Origin: Marinomonas maritima
GTDB taxonomy: Bacteria; Pseudomonadota; Gammaproteobacteria; Pseudomonadales; Marinomonadaceae
Direction: 5' to 3'
Length of the DNA stretch: 64,000 nucleotides
Assembly: GCF_024435075.2 (NCBI RefSeq)
Contig: NZ_JAMZEG020000002.1
Location: forward strand, 883,501 to 947,500
Positions 35,502-44,883 of this stretch are shown here, one piece after another. The notes under the pieces were generated by a model that did not search any database, was not told where the DNA came from, and was given only the letters and a program-made list of their open reading frames with translations. The translations under genes and the position numbers were made by a program. Position 1 is the first letter of the stretch. Every line of letters begins with the position of its first letter.

Positions 35502-36884
35502 TTAACCTCGCGTCCAGGTCGTTCCTTCTCGACTATCAAGAAGTTCAATGCCTTGACTCGCCAACTCATCTCGTATTTCATCACTACGGGCAAAGTTTTT
35601 ATCTTTGCGAACTTGCGTTCTCTCATCGATCAATGATTGTATTGCTGCATCATCTAGCCCTTCAGATATCGTGCTGTTTTGCAGGAAATATTCAGGGTCT
35701 TGATACAACAAACCAAGCAACGCAGCCAATGAACGCAACTCCGCAGCCAACAGCAATGCCTTATCCGCGTCGTCAGTTTTTGCCTTATTAAGCTCACGAA
35801 CCAACTCAAACAAAACAGAAACAGCAACCGCTGTATTGAAGTCATCTTTCATGGCCTCTTCAAAGCGCTCAGTGAAAGCAGTAGGCGAAAACAACTCTGC
35901 AACTGGCTGTTGACGCAAAGCGGTATAAAGGCGCTCTAAAGCAACCTTAGCTTCCGTCAAACTTTGATCAGAGTAATCAATCGCGCTGCGATATTGACTG
36001 GAAACCATAAGGTAGCGCACGACCTCAGGGTTAAATTTAGCTAACACGTCGCGCACCGTGAAGAAATTGCCCAATGATTTAGACATTTTTTCATTATTGA
36101 CGCGAACCGCGCCACAATGCATCCAGTAATTAACATAATCCTTGCCTGTTGCGGCTTCAGATTGTGCAATTTCGTTCTCATGATGCGGAAACTTAAGATC
36201 CGGGCCACCACCATGAATATCGAAATGACTGCCAAGGCAGCTCGTCGACATGGCTGAACACTCAATATGCCAGCCTGGTCGTCCATCACCCCAAGGTGAA
36301 GACCAAGAAACCTCGCCCGCTTTTGTTTGCTTCCACAACACAAAATCTGCAGGGTGCTCTTTTGCTATTTCAACATCAATACGAGCACCAGCAAGCATGT
36401 CATCCAGCTTACGATTGTTTAATTTACCGTAGCCTTCGAACTTAGTCGTTCGATAATACACATCACCAGAAACGCCCTGATACGCAAATCCTTTATCGAT
36501 AAGAACTTGTATCATATCGATAATTTCTTCCATGTACTCCGTCGCTCTTGGCTCACGGTCAGGCATTTTATTACCCAAACGCAGTTCATCTTCACGCTGC
36601 GCTGCAATCATGCGCTCAGTCAAAGACTGAGTAGATTCATTATTCTCTTCCGCACGTTTGATTATTTTGTCGTCAACGTCGGTAATATTTCGCACATAAT
36701 TCAATTCATAACCAAGGTGTCGAATGAAGCGTGAAATAATGTCAAAGGAAATCATCGCTCGAGCATGACCAATGTGGCAAAAATCGTATACCGTGTTGCC
36801 ACAGACATACATACCAACCTTGCCTTCTTCGATTGGTTTGAAAATTTCTTTCTTCCCACTTAGGGTGTTGTAAATCTTCAACAT
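35502..36884 (-). CDS. cysS: Cysteinyl-tRNA synthetase
   Basis: Class I aminoacyl-tRNA synthetase that charges tRNA-Cys. The 460-residue protein has the zinc ligand Cys28 in MYVCGNTVYD, HIGH at 37-40, and KMSKSLGNFF near 266. The start is the ATG 24 codons into the open frame, because AAGGA lies upstream and the family N-terminus MLKIYNTLSG begins there. It follows glnS by 4 bases, a two-synthetase operon also known in Pseudomonas. Confidence 0.97.
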   Translation of the reverse strand: MLKIYNTLSGKKEIFKPIEEGKVGMYVCGNTVYDFCHIGHARAMISFDIISRFIRHLGYELNYVRNITDVDDKIIKRAEENNESTQSLTERMIAAQREDELRLGNKMPDREPRATEYMEEIIDMIQVLIDKGFAYQGVSGDVYYRTTKFEGYGKLNNRKLDDMLAGARIDVEIAKEHPADFVLWKQTKAGEVSWSSPWGDGRPGWHIECSAMSTSCLGSHFDIHGGGPDLKFPHHENEIAQSEAATGKDYVNYWMHCGAVRVNNEKMSKSLGNFFTVRDVLAKFNPEVVRYLMVSSQYRSAIDYSDQSLTEAKVALERLYTALRQQPVAELFSPTAFTERFEEAMKDDFNTAVAVSVLFELVRELNKAKTDDADKALLLAAELRSLAALLGLLYQDPEYFLQNSTISEGLDDAAIQSLIDERTQVRKDKNFARSDEIRDELASQGIELLDSREGTTWTRG

Positions 36885-36888
36885 GCGC

Positions 36889-38562
36889 TTAGTTTCCTTT
36901 TGCTTCAATTTTTGCCCAAGAGTCACGTAAGGTGACTGTACGATTAAACACCACACCGTCTTCTTTCAAATCACGACAGAAATACCCTTCTCGTTCGAAC
37001 TGAAACCCTTGGCCTTTCTCAGACAGCAATAATGACGGTTCGGCTTTAGCATTAGACACCATTGTCAACGAATCTGGGTTAATGAAATCCAAGAATGTTT
37101 TATCGTCATAGTTCGCATCGGGCAATTCATTCACAAACAAACGATCGTAAAGATTAACAGTAGCATCAACAGCATGCTTCGCGCTTACCCAATGAATCAC
37201 ACCTTTTGGCTTGTAGCCTTCAGGGTTCACACCTAATGTGCTTTCATCATAACGGCAACGTAATTCGACTACGTCACCCGCGTCATTTTTAATTGCTTCA
37301 TCACAAGTAATGACATAACCACCGCGAAGACGAACAGCGCCTTCAAGCGTTAAGCGCTTCCATTTACGAGGCGGCACTTCGGCAAAGTCTGCGGCGTCAA
37401 TGTACAACTCTTTACTAAATGGCACTTCGCGAGTGCCCGCTTCTTCATTTTTCGGGTGATTACCCACCGTGAAGATTTCTTCTTTCCCTTCAGGGTAGTT
37501 GGTCAGGGTAACTTTGATCGGGTTCAGCACAACCATGGCGCGATTTGCACTGGCATCCAAATCTTCACGAATAGCGTGTTCCAACATACCGACATCAACC
37601 GTACTGTCAGATTTTGTCACACCAATACGATCACAAAAATTACGGATAGATAAAGCCGTATAACCACGACGACGCAAGCCTGAAATAGTCGGCATACGTG
37701 GATCATCCCAACCATGAACGTGTTTTTCATCCACCAGCTGCTTCAACTTACGCTTACTCGTTACCGTGTAGTTTAAATTCAAACGAGCAAATTCAATTTG
37801 TTGTGGGTGAGCCGTCTTCAACGTATCCAACACCCAATCGTACAATGGACGATGATCTTGAAACTCAAGAGTACAGACAGAGTGCGTCACCTCTTCAATG
37901 GCATCCGACAAACAATGCGTAAAATCATACATCGGATAAACGCACCATTTATCACCCGTTTGGTGATGATATACATGACGAACTCGATAGATAATTGGAT
38001 CACGCATATTGATATTTGGACTGCCCATATCAATTTTAGCGCGCAACACCACTTCACCGTCTTTGTATTTACCATTTTTCATATCCATGAAAATGGCCAT
38101 ATTTTCTTCAACACTACGATCACGATATGGGCTATTTTTACCTGGCTCTTTCAATGTACCGCGATATTCGCGCATTTGCTCAGCGTTTAGCTCGCAAGCA
38201 TAGGCCTTGCCTGCTTGAACAAGCTGTATTGCAAAATCAAACAATTGATCAAAATAGTCAGAAGCAAACTTAGGTTCGTCTTTCCATTCAAAGCCAAGCC
38301 ACTCTACATCACGTTTAATCGATTCAATATATTCAACACTTTCCTTCTCAGGATTAGTGTCATCAAAACGTAGATTGCATTGACCATTGTAACGCTGCGC
38401 TAAGCCGAAGTTCAGACAAATGGATTTAGCATGGCCGATGTGTAGGTAGCCATTTGGCTCAGGTGGAAAGCGAGTAAGAACCTTACCGCCGTGTTTACCT
38501 GATTCGTTATCTTTATCAATGATTTGGGTAATGAAATTACCTGGTTTTGACGTTTCTGACAT
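36889..38562 (-). CDS. glnS: Glutaminyl-tRNA synthetase
   Basis: Class I synthetase charging tRNA-Gln. At 557 residues it matches E. coli (554). HIGH is at residues 41-44 in PPEPNGYLHIGHAKS, and the second signature appears as VTSKRKLKQL. The C-terminal anticodon-binding beta-barrels contain EVPPRKWKRLTLEGAVRLRGGY. The frame is open 80 codons further upstream into azlD, but that stretch has no relation to the family. Confidence 0.98.
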   Translation of the reverse strand: MSETSKPGNFITQIIDKDNESGKHGGKVLTRFPPEPNGYLHIGHAKSICLNFGLAQRYNGQCNLRFDDTNPEKESVEYIESIKRDVEWLGFEWKDEPKFASDYFDQLFDFAIQLVQAGKAYACELNAEQMREYRGTLKEPGKNSPYRDRSVEENMAIFMDMKNGKYKDGEVVLRAKIDMGSPNINMRDPIIYRVRHVYHHQTGDKWCVYPMYDFTHCLSDAIEEVTHSVCTLEFQDHRPLYDWVLDTLKTAHPQQIEFARLNLNYTVTSKRKLKQLVDEKHVHGWDDPRMPTISGLRRRGYTALSIRNFCDRIGVTKSDSTVDVGMLEHAIREDLDASANRAMVVLNPIKVTLTNYPEGKEEIFTVGNHPKNEEAGTREVPFSKELYIDAADFAEVPPRKWKRLTLEGAVRLRGGYVITCDEAIKNDAGDVVELRCRYDESTLGVNPEGYKPKGVIHWVSAKHAVDATVNLYDRLFVNELPDANYDDKTFLDFINPDSLTMVSNAKAEPSLLLSEKGQGFQFEREGYFCRDLKEDGVVFNRTVTLRDSWAKIEAKGN

Positions 38563-38650
38563 GGTTGATGTAAGTCCCGATAAGTGTTGGTCTAACAATA
38601 TTGTTACTTTGATCAGTAAGTATATAGTATTTAGGTTTCTATGGGATATT

Positions 38651-38676
38651 GAGCAGAATTCTTTTCTGCTCTTTTT
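38651..38676 (+). terminator. Hairpin between azlD and glnS
   Basis: An 8-bp stem GAGCAGAA / TTCTGCTC with a 5-base loop is followed by TTTTT on the plus strand. No plus-strand gene precedes it. On the minus strand it would be an azlD 3'-end hairpin without a T tail. Confidence 0.4.
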
Positions 38677-38684
38677 CAGTTTAT

Positions 38685-39014
38685 TTAGAGTGAAATGGCG
38701 TATTTTGATACAAAGAAAACAACCACCCCGACCAAAATGGTGAGCAACTGCTGTTGCCGCCAAATACCGACAACAAAAGCGGCGACACCACCCAGCAACC
38801 AAGGATTAAGTAAAGATATATTGATGTGCTGATCTGGCATCAATATCATTGGCGTGATGATCGCGGTTAACACGGCGACAGGAACGAACTTCAGCGCCCT
38901 CTCCAAGAAAGCAGGCATCACCACTTTATGCGCTCGAGCAAACAAAACAAATCGAACCCCAAACGTCACTATGAACATGCCGAATATTATGAGTACCGAA
39001 TCCATCAAACTCAT
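38685..39014 (-). CDS. azlD: Branched-chain amino acid exporter small subunit, AzlD family
   Basis: A 109-residue membrane protein with four hydrophobic segments. The AzlD landmarks include RFVLFARAHKVVMPAFLERALKFVPVAVLTAI and LLGGVAAFVVGI. It partners with AzlC, the large subunit, for export of leucine/valine/isoleucine analogues. Its ATG overlaps the azlC stop by 4 bases. Confidence 0.88.
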   Translation of the reverse strand: MSLMDSVLIIFGMFIVTFGVRFVLFARAHKVVMPAFLERALKFVPVAVLTAIITPMILMPDQHINISLLNPWLLGGVAAFVVGIWRQQQLLTILVGVVVFFVSKYAISL

Positions 39015-39748
39015 TCCCCTACTCCTTGAACGTCACTATTTGTAAGCGTTTTTTCGTCATGAGCAGTACCGTCTGAAAAATAGCCTATCGCCACACCAAT
39101 CACCGCCGAAACAAGCAACCCAAGATTATTTGGCAAGCCCGATAAAAGCACTGATGCAACCCCAGCACTTAGCATGCAAAACCAAAAAGGCTTACGCTTT
39201 AAATAGGGCGTGATGATACCAATAAAGGTCGCAACCATTGCAAACTCCAAGCCCCATTCACTCATACCTGGAATAAGCTCACCTGACAAAACACCCAAAA
39301 TGGTTGTTACATTCCACATCACATAAAACGAAATAAAGGATCCAAAATAGACCTTATGTCCATTTCTTTCCTCTGCAGCGCCAATTTCATACATAGGGCG
39401 AACCGCAGCATAGGTTTCATCAATCAACCCAAAACCCATGACAACTCGGATCGGCATGGGCAAATGTTTGACAAACTTCACCAAATCCGCTGCGTATAAA
39501 AGGTGACGAAGATTAACAATAAAAGTAGTCGACACGATCACCCAGATCGGCGCATGCAACGCAATTAGCCCAAGCGCAACAAATTGCGCGGAGCCTGCAA
39601 ATACGATTGCCGACATGGCAATAGCGAACCACGGGCTCAACCCATAACTTGACGCTAAAGACCCAAACAACAGGCCAAATGGAATCCCGCCAATAATCAT
39701 TGGAATGGAAGCAATAGAGCCTCGGCGCATGTGTTGCAATGTATTCAT
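39011..39748 (-). CDS. azlC: Branched-chain amino acid exporter large subunit, AzlC family
   Basis: A 245-residue integral membrane protein. The signature PMIIGGIPFGLLFGSLASSYGLSPW, the SAIVFAGSAQFVALGLI region and VNLRHLLYAADL are all family-typical, with about seven spans. It lies between the fused regulator and azlD with 4-base overlaps on both sides, giving a translationally coupled three-gene unit. Confidence 0.92.
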   Translation of the reverse strand: MNTLQHMRRGSIASIPMIIGGIPFGLLFGSLASSYGLSPWFAIAMSAIVFAGSAQFVALGLIALHAPIWVIVSTTFIVNLRHLLYAADLVKFVKHLPMPIRVVMGFGLIDETYAAVRPMYEIGAAEERNGHKVYFGSFISFYVMWNVTTILGVLSGELIPGMSEWGLEFAMVATFIGIITPYLKRKPFWFCMLSAGVASVLLSGLPNNLGLLVSAVIGVAIGYFSDGTAHDEKTLTNSDVQGVGE

Positions 39749-40713
39749 AAAGCGTCCCTTAATTGTTTTTCCATGTACACGTCCGCACGTTGATAATGTG
39801 ATTTGTTAGGTGATGCCATTTCAATAAATGCATTTTTATCGTAAAGCTGCCTAGCTGATTTTAAGCAAGACGCCGTTTCTAGTGTCAGTGTCGAAAAGCC
39901 TGCACTCTTCGCAAAATCAATAATGGTAGACAAAAGGCGCTGTGCGACACCTTTTCCCTGAGCGTGTTCAGCAACAGATAACTTCAGCACTCTACCTACG
40001 TTAGCGCCGTTTATGACAAGATCGTTTTGAGGAAGAAAAGCAACTGTCCCAATCACTGATTTTGCTTGCGGACCACCAAGAGCAACCCAAACAACGCCAC
40101 CTAAAGTAACAATATTGGACTGAGGATCAGTCAACAATGCTCGATCCTCATCTTCTATTTGATTGGGGAAGTAGCGTTCAAGCCAAGCCATATTAAGATT
40201 ATAAAAAGCATCTTCATGCTGTTTTTCCAGCAAGACAATCTCAACAGGTGCTAAGCGATCCATTACCTTATTCGCTAGGCTGCCATTAAACACTTGGGCT
40301 TCTAACAATGACAAACTGTCCATAAAATTCTGGCTAGGAAAATCGACCTGCTGCTCTAGGACAAATTTCATTTCCTGCAAAATAGGCTCAACTCGCAACA
40401 TAGCATCAACTCCAAATCCGGAAAGTGCTAAAGAAGAACGCCGCTGATCCCGTTCATCCACCGTCTTTTTTAGTAGAGATGCTTTAATCATTTTCGTTGT
40501 TTGTTTACTCACCGCGGGGTGACTTAAATGCAATCGCTCTGCAATTTCCACTACAGATAAATCCCCTGCCGTTTGCAGCAATTTTAGTATTGGAAAATAC
40601 GTTGCTGAAATAGGGATATCACACTGAACATAGACATCTTGCACCTGAGCAAACAAATAATCGCTGAGTCGTTTTAATCGACTTCCTAGTGTCAATACAC
40701 CAAATTGCTCCAT
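39745..40713 (-). CDS. MarR-type helix-turn-helix regulator fused to a GNAT acetyltransferase
   Basis: A 322-residue two-domain protein. The N-terminal MarR-like winged helix (about residues 14-120; DLSVVEIAERLHLSHPAVSK) is joined to a C-terminal GNAT fold (about 160-320; acetyl-CoA loop AEHAQGKGVAQRLL). An upstream in-frame region of 31 codons (MQSHVIYSN and onward) has no family similarity, so the ATG at MEQFGVLTLGSRLKRLSD is chosen. It is the first gene of the unit with azlC and azlD (ATGA overlap) and is likely to control it. The small-molecule substrate of the acetyltransferase is unknown. Confidence 0.85.
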   Translation of the reverse strand: MEQFGVLTLGSRLKRLSDYLFAQVQDVYVQCDIPISATYFPILKLLQTAGDLSVVEIAERLHLSHPAVSKQTTKMIKASLLKKTVDERDQRRSSLALSGFGVDAMLRVEPILQEMKFVLEQQVDFPSQNFMDSLSLLEAQVFNGSLANKVMDRLAPVEIVLLEKQHEDAFYNLNMAWLERYFPNQIEDEDRALLTDPQSNIVTLGGVVWVALGGPQAKSVIGTVAFLPQNDLVINGANVGRVLKLSVAEHAQGKGVAQRLLSTIIDFAKSAGFSTLTLETASCLKSARQLYDKNAFIEMASPNKSHYQRADVYMEKQLRDAL

Positions 40714-40917
40714 CTTTCTTTTCAATCCTATCAAATCAAGAATATACAGCCACATAAGTAACCGGTTACGCATATTAAAATTACTGTAAATTACGTGACT
40801 TTGCAATGCTTTTCACCCACTGCTTTCTAGTTTGCCTCCTAGGCAATCTGCTACACTGCGCCCCTCATAAACCATCGCCTTTCATTCAAATAAAAGATCA
40901 GTAGCAAGGAAACCAAC

Positions 40918-41577
40918 ATGTCAGAAAAAGTCGTCGTAGTGTATTCAGGGGGAATGGATTCGTTTACCGTTTTGAATACAGCAATCAAAAATGGATTAGA
41001 CGTTTATGCCCTGTCTTTTGACTATGGACAAAAGCACAACAAAGAATTAGAAGTGGCAGCACAAGTCTGCCGAACGCTTGGCGTTTCCCATAAGGTTGTT
41101 GATATTACTGCGATCAATAGTTTAATGGCGAATTCATCACTCACTGGTGACACGGAAATTCCAGAAGGCCATTACGAAGACGACAGCATGAAATCAACTG
41201 TCGTTCCAAATCGTAATATGGTTTTGCTCTCTATGGCCATCGCTTACGCTGTCTCTTTAGAAGCAGGCAAAGTCTATTACGGCGCCCATTCTGGTGATCA
41301 TCATATCTACCCTGATTGCCGTCCTGAATTTGTCGACGCCATGAACGCAGTCTCTAAAATCGCCAATTATCAATCTGTAGAAATCGTCACGCCCTTTTTG
41401 TATTCATCAAAAGGCGACATTTTGAAAGCAGGGCTGAGTATGAATCTGGACTACGCCAATACATGGACTTGTTACAATGGGCGTGAAAAATCCTGTGGGA
41501 AATGCGGCGCATGCTGTGAACGCCTTGACGCATTTAAAGAGCAAGGCAAAACAGATCCATTGGATTATGAAGTTTAA
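40918..41577 (+). CDS. queC: 7-cyano-7-deazaguanine synthase
   Basis: Converts 7-carboxy-7-deazaguanine to preQ0 with ATP and ammonia. The 219 residues carry the PP-loop SGGMDS at 10-15 and the C-terminal zinc cluster SCGKCGACCERLDAF. AAGGAAACC provides a ribosome-binding site. It is followed by queE after 158 bases. No preQ1 riboswitch-like element was seen upstream. Confidence 0.96.
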   Translation: MSEKVVVVYSGGMDSFTVLNTAIKNGLDVYALSFDYGQKHNKELEVAAQVCRTLGVSHKVVDITAINSLMANSSLTGDTEIPEGHYEDDSMKSTVVPNRNMVLLSMAIAYAVSLEAGKVYYGAHSGDHHIYPDCRPEFVDAMNAVSKIANYQSVEIVTPFLYSSKGDILKAGLSMNLDYANTWTCYNGREKSCGKCGACCERLDAFKEQGKTDPLDYEV

Positions 41578-41735
41578 TAGGTGAAATCAACAAATAACTC
41601 ATTCTGGTTTTAGTGTGTTTTTTTTAGTGCTAAATGGCTTTTGTTCCACAAATGATTCACTTAGACACTAAATTGCTAACTAAAGTAACAACCCTTACCT
41701 CGAACTGTTTTTCGAGCCGTAACTGGTGTAACAAC

Positions 41736-42386
41736 ATGTATTTAATCAAAGAAGCCTTTTATTCATTACAAGGCGAAGGTGCCCATGCGGGCCGCCCTGC
41801 TCTATTTTGTCGTTTTACTGGCTGTAATCTATGGTCTGGTTTAGAAAAAACGCGCTCTCAATCCGCCTGTCAATTTTGCGACACTGATTTTATCGGTACC
41901 AATGGGCAGAATGGTGGAAAATTTAAAACCGCCTCACAGCTACGCTCACACCTTGATGCGCTTTGGCCATCTGGTCATGTGCATAAATATGTGGTTTTTA
42001 CCGGTGGCGAACCGGCACTCCAACTGGATACAAGCCTCATCAAAGAAATGAAAGATCATGGCTACATGATTGCAATAGAAACCAATGGCACGTTAGTGTT
42101 GCCAGATGGCATAGACTGGATCTGCGTGAGCCCCAAGACACCCAAAGAGCTGGTCATTACCAAGGGCGATGAATTAAAACTGGTTTACCCACAAGAACAA
42201 CTTGATCCTGAACAATTTGAAACCTTAGATTTTGACAATTTTTATTTGCAACCTATGGATCAGAGTCATTTATCAGTGGATCAAATCCCTTTAATCAACA
42301 CTCAAGAAGCCACATTACACTATTGTTTATCGCATCCACGGTGGCGTCTTAGCTTACAAACACATAAAATGCTCAACATTGATTAG
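41736..42386 (+). CDS. queE: 7-carboxy-7-deazaguanine synthase
   Basis: Radical SAM enzyme making 7-carboxy-7-deazaguanine from carboxytetrahydropterin. The 216-residue protein has the enterobacterial-type cluster spacing Cys30-X14-Cys45-X2-Cys48 (TGCNLW through ACQFCDTDF), with FTGGEPALQ for SAM binding. The ATG used gives MYLIKEAFYSLQGEGAHAG, the family N-terminus; 34 further codons open upstream do not match and lack a ribosome-binding site. Confidence 0.94.
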   Translation: MYLIKEAFYSLQGEGAHAGRPALFCRFTGCNLWSGLEKTRSQSACQFCDTDFIGTNGQNGGKFKTASQLRSHLDALWPSGHVHKYVVFTGGEPALQLDTSLIKEMKDHGYMIAIETNGTLVLPDGIDWICVSPKTPKELVITKGDELKLVYPQEQLDPEQFETLDFDNFYLQPMDQSHLSVDQIPLINTQEATLHYCLSHPRWRLSLQTHKMLNID

Positions 42387-42429
42387 AAACACTCAAGATT
42401 TAAGTCATTAATTAAACAAGGAATACACA

Positions 42430-42933
42430 ATGATCATTTTACATACAAACCACGGCGATATTCACGTCGAGCTTGATTACGATAAAGCACCTATATCAGC
42501 GAAAAACTTTGAAGAATATGTTACATCAGGTTTCTATGATGGCGTTATTTTTCACCGTGTAATCAATGGTTTCATGGTTCAAGGTGGTGGTTTTGAACCT
42601 GGTATGAAGCAAAAAGAAAACCGCACTGCCATTGAAAATGAAGCGGACAACGGCTTAAAAAATGAAATTGGTACTTTGGCGATGGCTCGCACAATGGACC
42701 CACATTCCGCTTCTGCACAATTTTTTATCAACATCGCGGACAACAGCTTCCTAAATCACCGTAGCAAAACGCCAGATGGTTGGGGTTATGCTGTATTTGG
42801 TAAAGTAACAGCGGGCATGGACGTCGTTAACAAAATCAAAGAAGTCAAAACTACGATGAAATCAGGGCACCAAGATGTACCTGCTGAAGACGTGATCATC
42901 GAAAGCGCTGAACTCGTAAAAAGCGAAGGCTAA
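42430..42933 (+). CDS. ppiB: Peptidyl-prolyl cis-trans isomerase B (cyclophilin)
   Basis: Cytosolic cyclophilin that catalyses proline isomerisation during folding. The 167 residues contain FHRVINGFMVQGGGF with the catalytic arginine, and MARTMDPHSASAQFFIN. AAACAAGGAAT precedes the ATG. Its stop overlaps the lpxH start by one base, as in the ppiB-lpxH pair of E. coli. Confidence 0.97.
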   Translation: MIILHTNHGDIHVELDYDKAPISAKNFEEYVTSGFYDGVIFHRVINGFMVQGGGFEPGMKQKENRTAIENEADNGLKNEIGTLAMARTMDPHSASAQFFINIADNSFLNHRSKTPDGWGYAVFGKVTAGMDVVNKIKEVKTTMKSGHQDVPAEDVIIESAELVKSEG

Positions 42934-43709
42934 TGATCTGTTATTTCATTTCAGATCTGCACCTGAGTGACAAACGCCCGGATTTGATCCGGGCGTTTGT
43001 TAAAATGACAGAAGAGCTTATTCAGCGACATGAAGAAGCGGAACTTTATATACTCGGTGACTTTTATGAAGCTTGGATCGGTGACGACTTTCATGCCGAT
43101 TGGAATACACAAGTAGAAAATGCTCTCGCCATATTATCTCAATCTGGTATTGCCTTATATTTCTTGCATGGTAATAGGGACTTTCTCATCGGCAGTGCGT
43201 GGTTAGATCGAGTGGGTGCCACCCTTATTCACGAGCAAACATTATTGACCTTGAGTAACGTTTCCGTTCTTTTAACGCACGGCGATGAATACTGTTTGGA
43301 AGATACCGAATATCAAGCATTCAGAAAGACGGTACGCTCTACAGCATGGCAAGAGCAAATTTTATCCCTGCCATTAGAGCAACGTCTCGCTCTTGCTGCG
43401 CAACTGCGTAACGACAGCAAGTCCATGGCGGCAGAAAAGTCGATAAATATCATGGATGTCACTGAGTCGGCTGTTGATTACTCACTTAACCTACTCCATT
43501 GCAAGACAGTCATTCATGGGCACACTCATCGTCCTGAGACGCACAAAGTGCATGACTCTCTGCGTTGTGTCCTAGGCGATTGGGATGAATTTATTTGGCT
43601 AGCTCATATTGAGGGAGACATTTATACTCAACGCAAAGAGTCCGTCACAGAGTTTATTCAAAACGGATTAAATGGATTAAAAGACGTTCATCGCGAGAGA
43701 CTCCTCTAA
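42933..43709 (+). CDS. lpxH: UDP-2,3-diacylglucosamine diphosphatase
   Basis: Calcineurin-like metallophosphatase of lipid A synthesis acting at the inner membrane, releasing lipid X. The 258 residues show the metal ligands in FISDLHLSD, LGDFYEAWIGDD, LHGNRDFLIG, LTHGDEYC and IHGHTHRPE. Coupled to ppiB by a one-base overlap. Confidence 0.97.
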   Translation: MICYFISDLHLSDKRPDLIRAFVKMTEELIQRHEEAELYILGDFYEAWIGDDFHADWNTQVENALAILSQSGIALYFLHGNRDFLIGSAWLDRVGATLIHEQTLLTLSNVSVLLTHGDEYCLEDTEYQAFRKTVRSTAWQEQILSLPLEQRLALAAQLRNDSKSMAAEKSINIMDVTESAVDYSLNLLHCKTVIHGHTHRPETHKVHDSLRCVLGDWDEFIWLAHIEGDIYTQRKESVTEFIQNGLNGLKDVHRERLL

Positions 43710-43734
43710 ACGTCATTACCAGAATGAATTTCAC

Positions 43735-43768
43735 AAAAAATGTCAGCGACTATGCTGACATTTTTTTT
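43735..43768. terminator. Bidirectional terminator after lpxH
   Basis: AAAAAATGTCAGC / GCTGACATTTTTT stem with a 6-base loop and T runs on both strands; it ends lpxH and the opposing small gene. Confidence 0.9.
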
Positions 43769-43773
43769 ATCCT

Positions 43774-44085
43774 TTAGCGCTTCAAAAGCTCTTTCACCCA
43801 CATTGTTTCTTTACTATTACGTGAACGAGTAAACTCGATATTGCGATTATGCAGCATAGATATCGCTCGGAAAAATGCGTTATTGATAATGACGGGACTC
43901 AGCTGAATACCATAAACGCGCCACCAATGCTGTTGAGCTTTACTGGTAAGAAGCTGATATAGAAAATCCAACTCTAGAGAGCCTTTATACATCACATCAA
44001 GATCAACAACCGGATCTACCTTAGCAATTTCGAGCCCTAGCCAATAGGTAACGTCCGGAAGGGTTTCGCTCTTATGTACACCCAT
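43774..44085 (-). CDS. Hypothetical protein
   Basis: A 103-residue protein without signal peptide or membrane span, rich in hydrophobic and aromatic residues (QHWWRVYGIQLSPVIINNAFFRA). The family is not recognised. It is supported by its own terminator and by lying in a gap between lpxH and miaE with no competing frame. Confidence 0.55.
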   Translation of the reverse strand: MGVHKSETLPDVTYWLGLEIAKVDPVVDLDVMYKGSLELDFLYQLLTSKAQQHWWRVYGIQLSPVIINNAFFRAISMLHNRNIEFTRSRNSKETMWVKELLKR

Positions 44086-44189
44086 AATACATTCTCCAGA
44101 TTTCCGAGTTTATATAATGAGTGTAGCAGCACGCATAAAAAGCAGCGTCAAATTACGCAAATGGTTTGTGGCATTTTGTAAACTACAAT

Positions 44190-44795
44190 CTAAGCAGGCG
44201 GTCCACTGTGCATACGAAACTCTGTATCTGGCTCAGTGATAAGCTTTTCTTCTAAATCACGAAAAAATGCAACACGCTCATCAATAGGCTCTTTTGAATA
44301 CTCTTGAGCTAACTCAAGGTAATCTTCAAAGTGTCTTGCTTCTGATTTTAGCAACGAGATATAGAACTTCGACAACTCGTCATCCAGATACGGGGCAAGA
44401 ACGGCAAAGCGTTCACAGGATCTCGCTTCAACAAACGCACCAATAATCATAATATCAACTAAACGAGCAGGCTCATGCGTGCGAATATGTTTGCGTAAAC
44501 CATCCGCATAGCGAGACGCCGACAAATGATCATAAGTGACATTTCTTTTACGCATGAGTTTATGCACTTGCTCAAAATGCAGAAGTTCTTCACGAGCCAA
44601 ACGAGACATTTTATGTAGCAAATTATCACGGTCAACATAACGATACATTAGATTCATTGCGGTAGACGCGGCTTTTTTTTCGCAATGAGCATGATCATTT
44701 AATAGCAACGTTTGGTTCTCAAGAGCCCAATTCACCCACGCTTTAGGGGATTCACACGGAAGAAATTCAACAAGCTCTGGATACGCTGATAACAT
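44190..44795 (-). CDS. miaE: tRNA 2-methylthio-N6-isopentenyladenosine hydroxylase
   Basis: Non-haem diiron monooxygenase that hydroxylates the side chain of ms2i6A37 in tRNA. The 201-residue four-helix protein shows the paired iron-ligand motifs: AHCEKKA, REELLHFEQVH, VEARSCERF and SEARHFEDY. A stand-alone gene, divergent from the pseudokinase fusion. Confidence 0.93.
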   Translation of the reverse strand: MLSAYPELVEFLPCESPKAWVNWALENQTLLLNDHAHCEKKAASTAMNLMYRYVDRDNLLHKMSRLAREELLHFEQVHKLMRKRNVTYDHLSASRYADGLRKHIRTHEPARLVDIMIIGAFVEARSCERFAVLAPYLDDELSKFYISLLKSEARHFEDYLELAQEYSKEPIDERVAFFRDLEEKLITEPDTEFRMHSGPPA

Positions 44796-44883
44796 TACTC
44801 TACCTTTTTATGTTAAAAAACGTGATTATACCCTCTATTGCTCTCTTAGGCAGCAACGTCTTGATTTGGATATCAAATTCGTA

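Noticed and set aside
36885..36956. Longer cysS N-terminus
   Set aside because: The extra 24 codons overlap the end of glnS; the real start has a ribosome-binding site and matches other CysRS.
38563..38802. N-terminal extension of glnS (80 codons)
   Set aside because: The stretch overlaps azlD in another frame and has no family similarity; GlnRS proteins start at MSETSKP in this region.
40807..40917. preQ1 riboswitch before queC
   Set aside because: No pseudoknot-like stem with the expected A-rich tail was found in the 111 bases.
41634..41735. Upstream 34-codon extension of queE
   Set aside because: No family similarity and no ribosome-binding site; QueE proteins start at MYLIKEAFYSLQGEGA.
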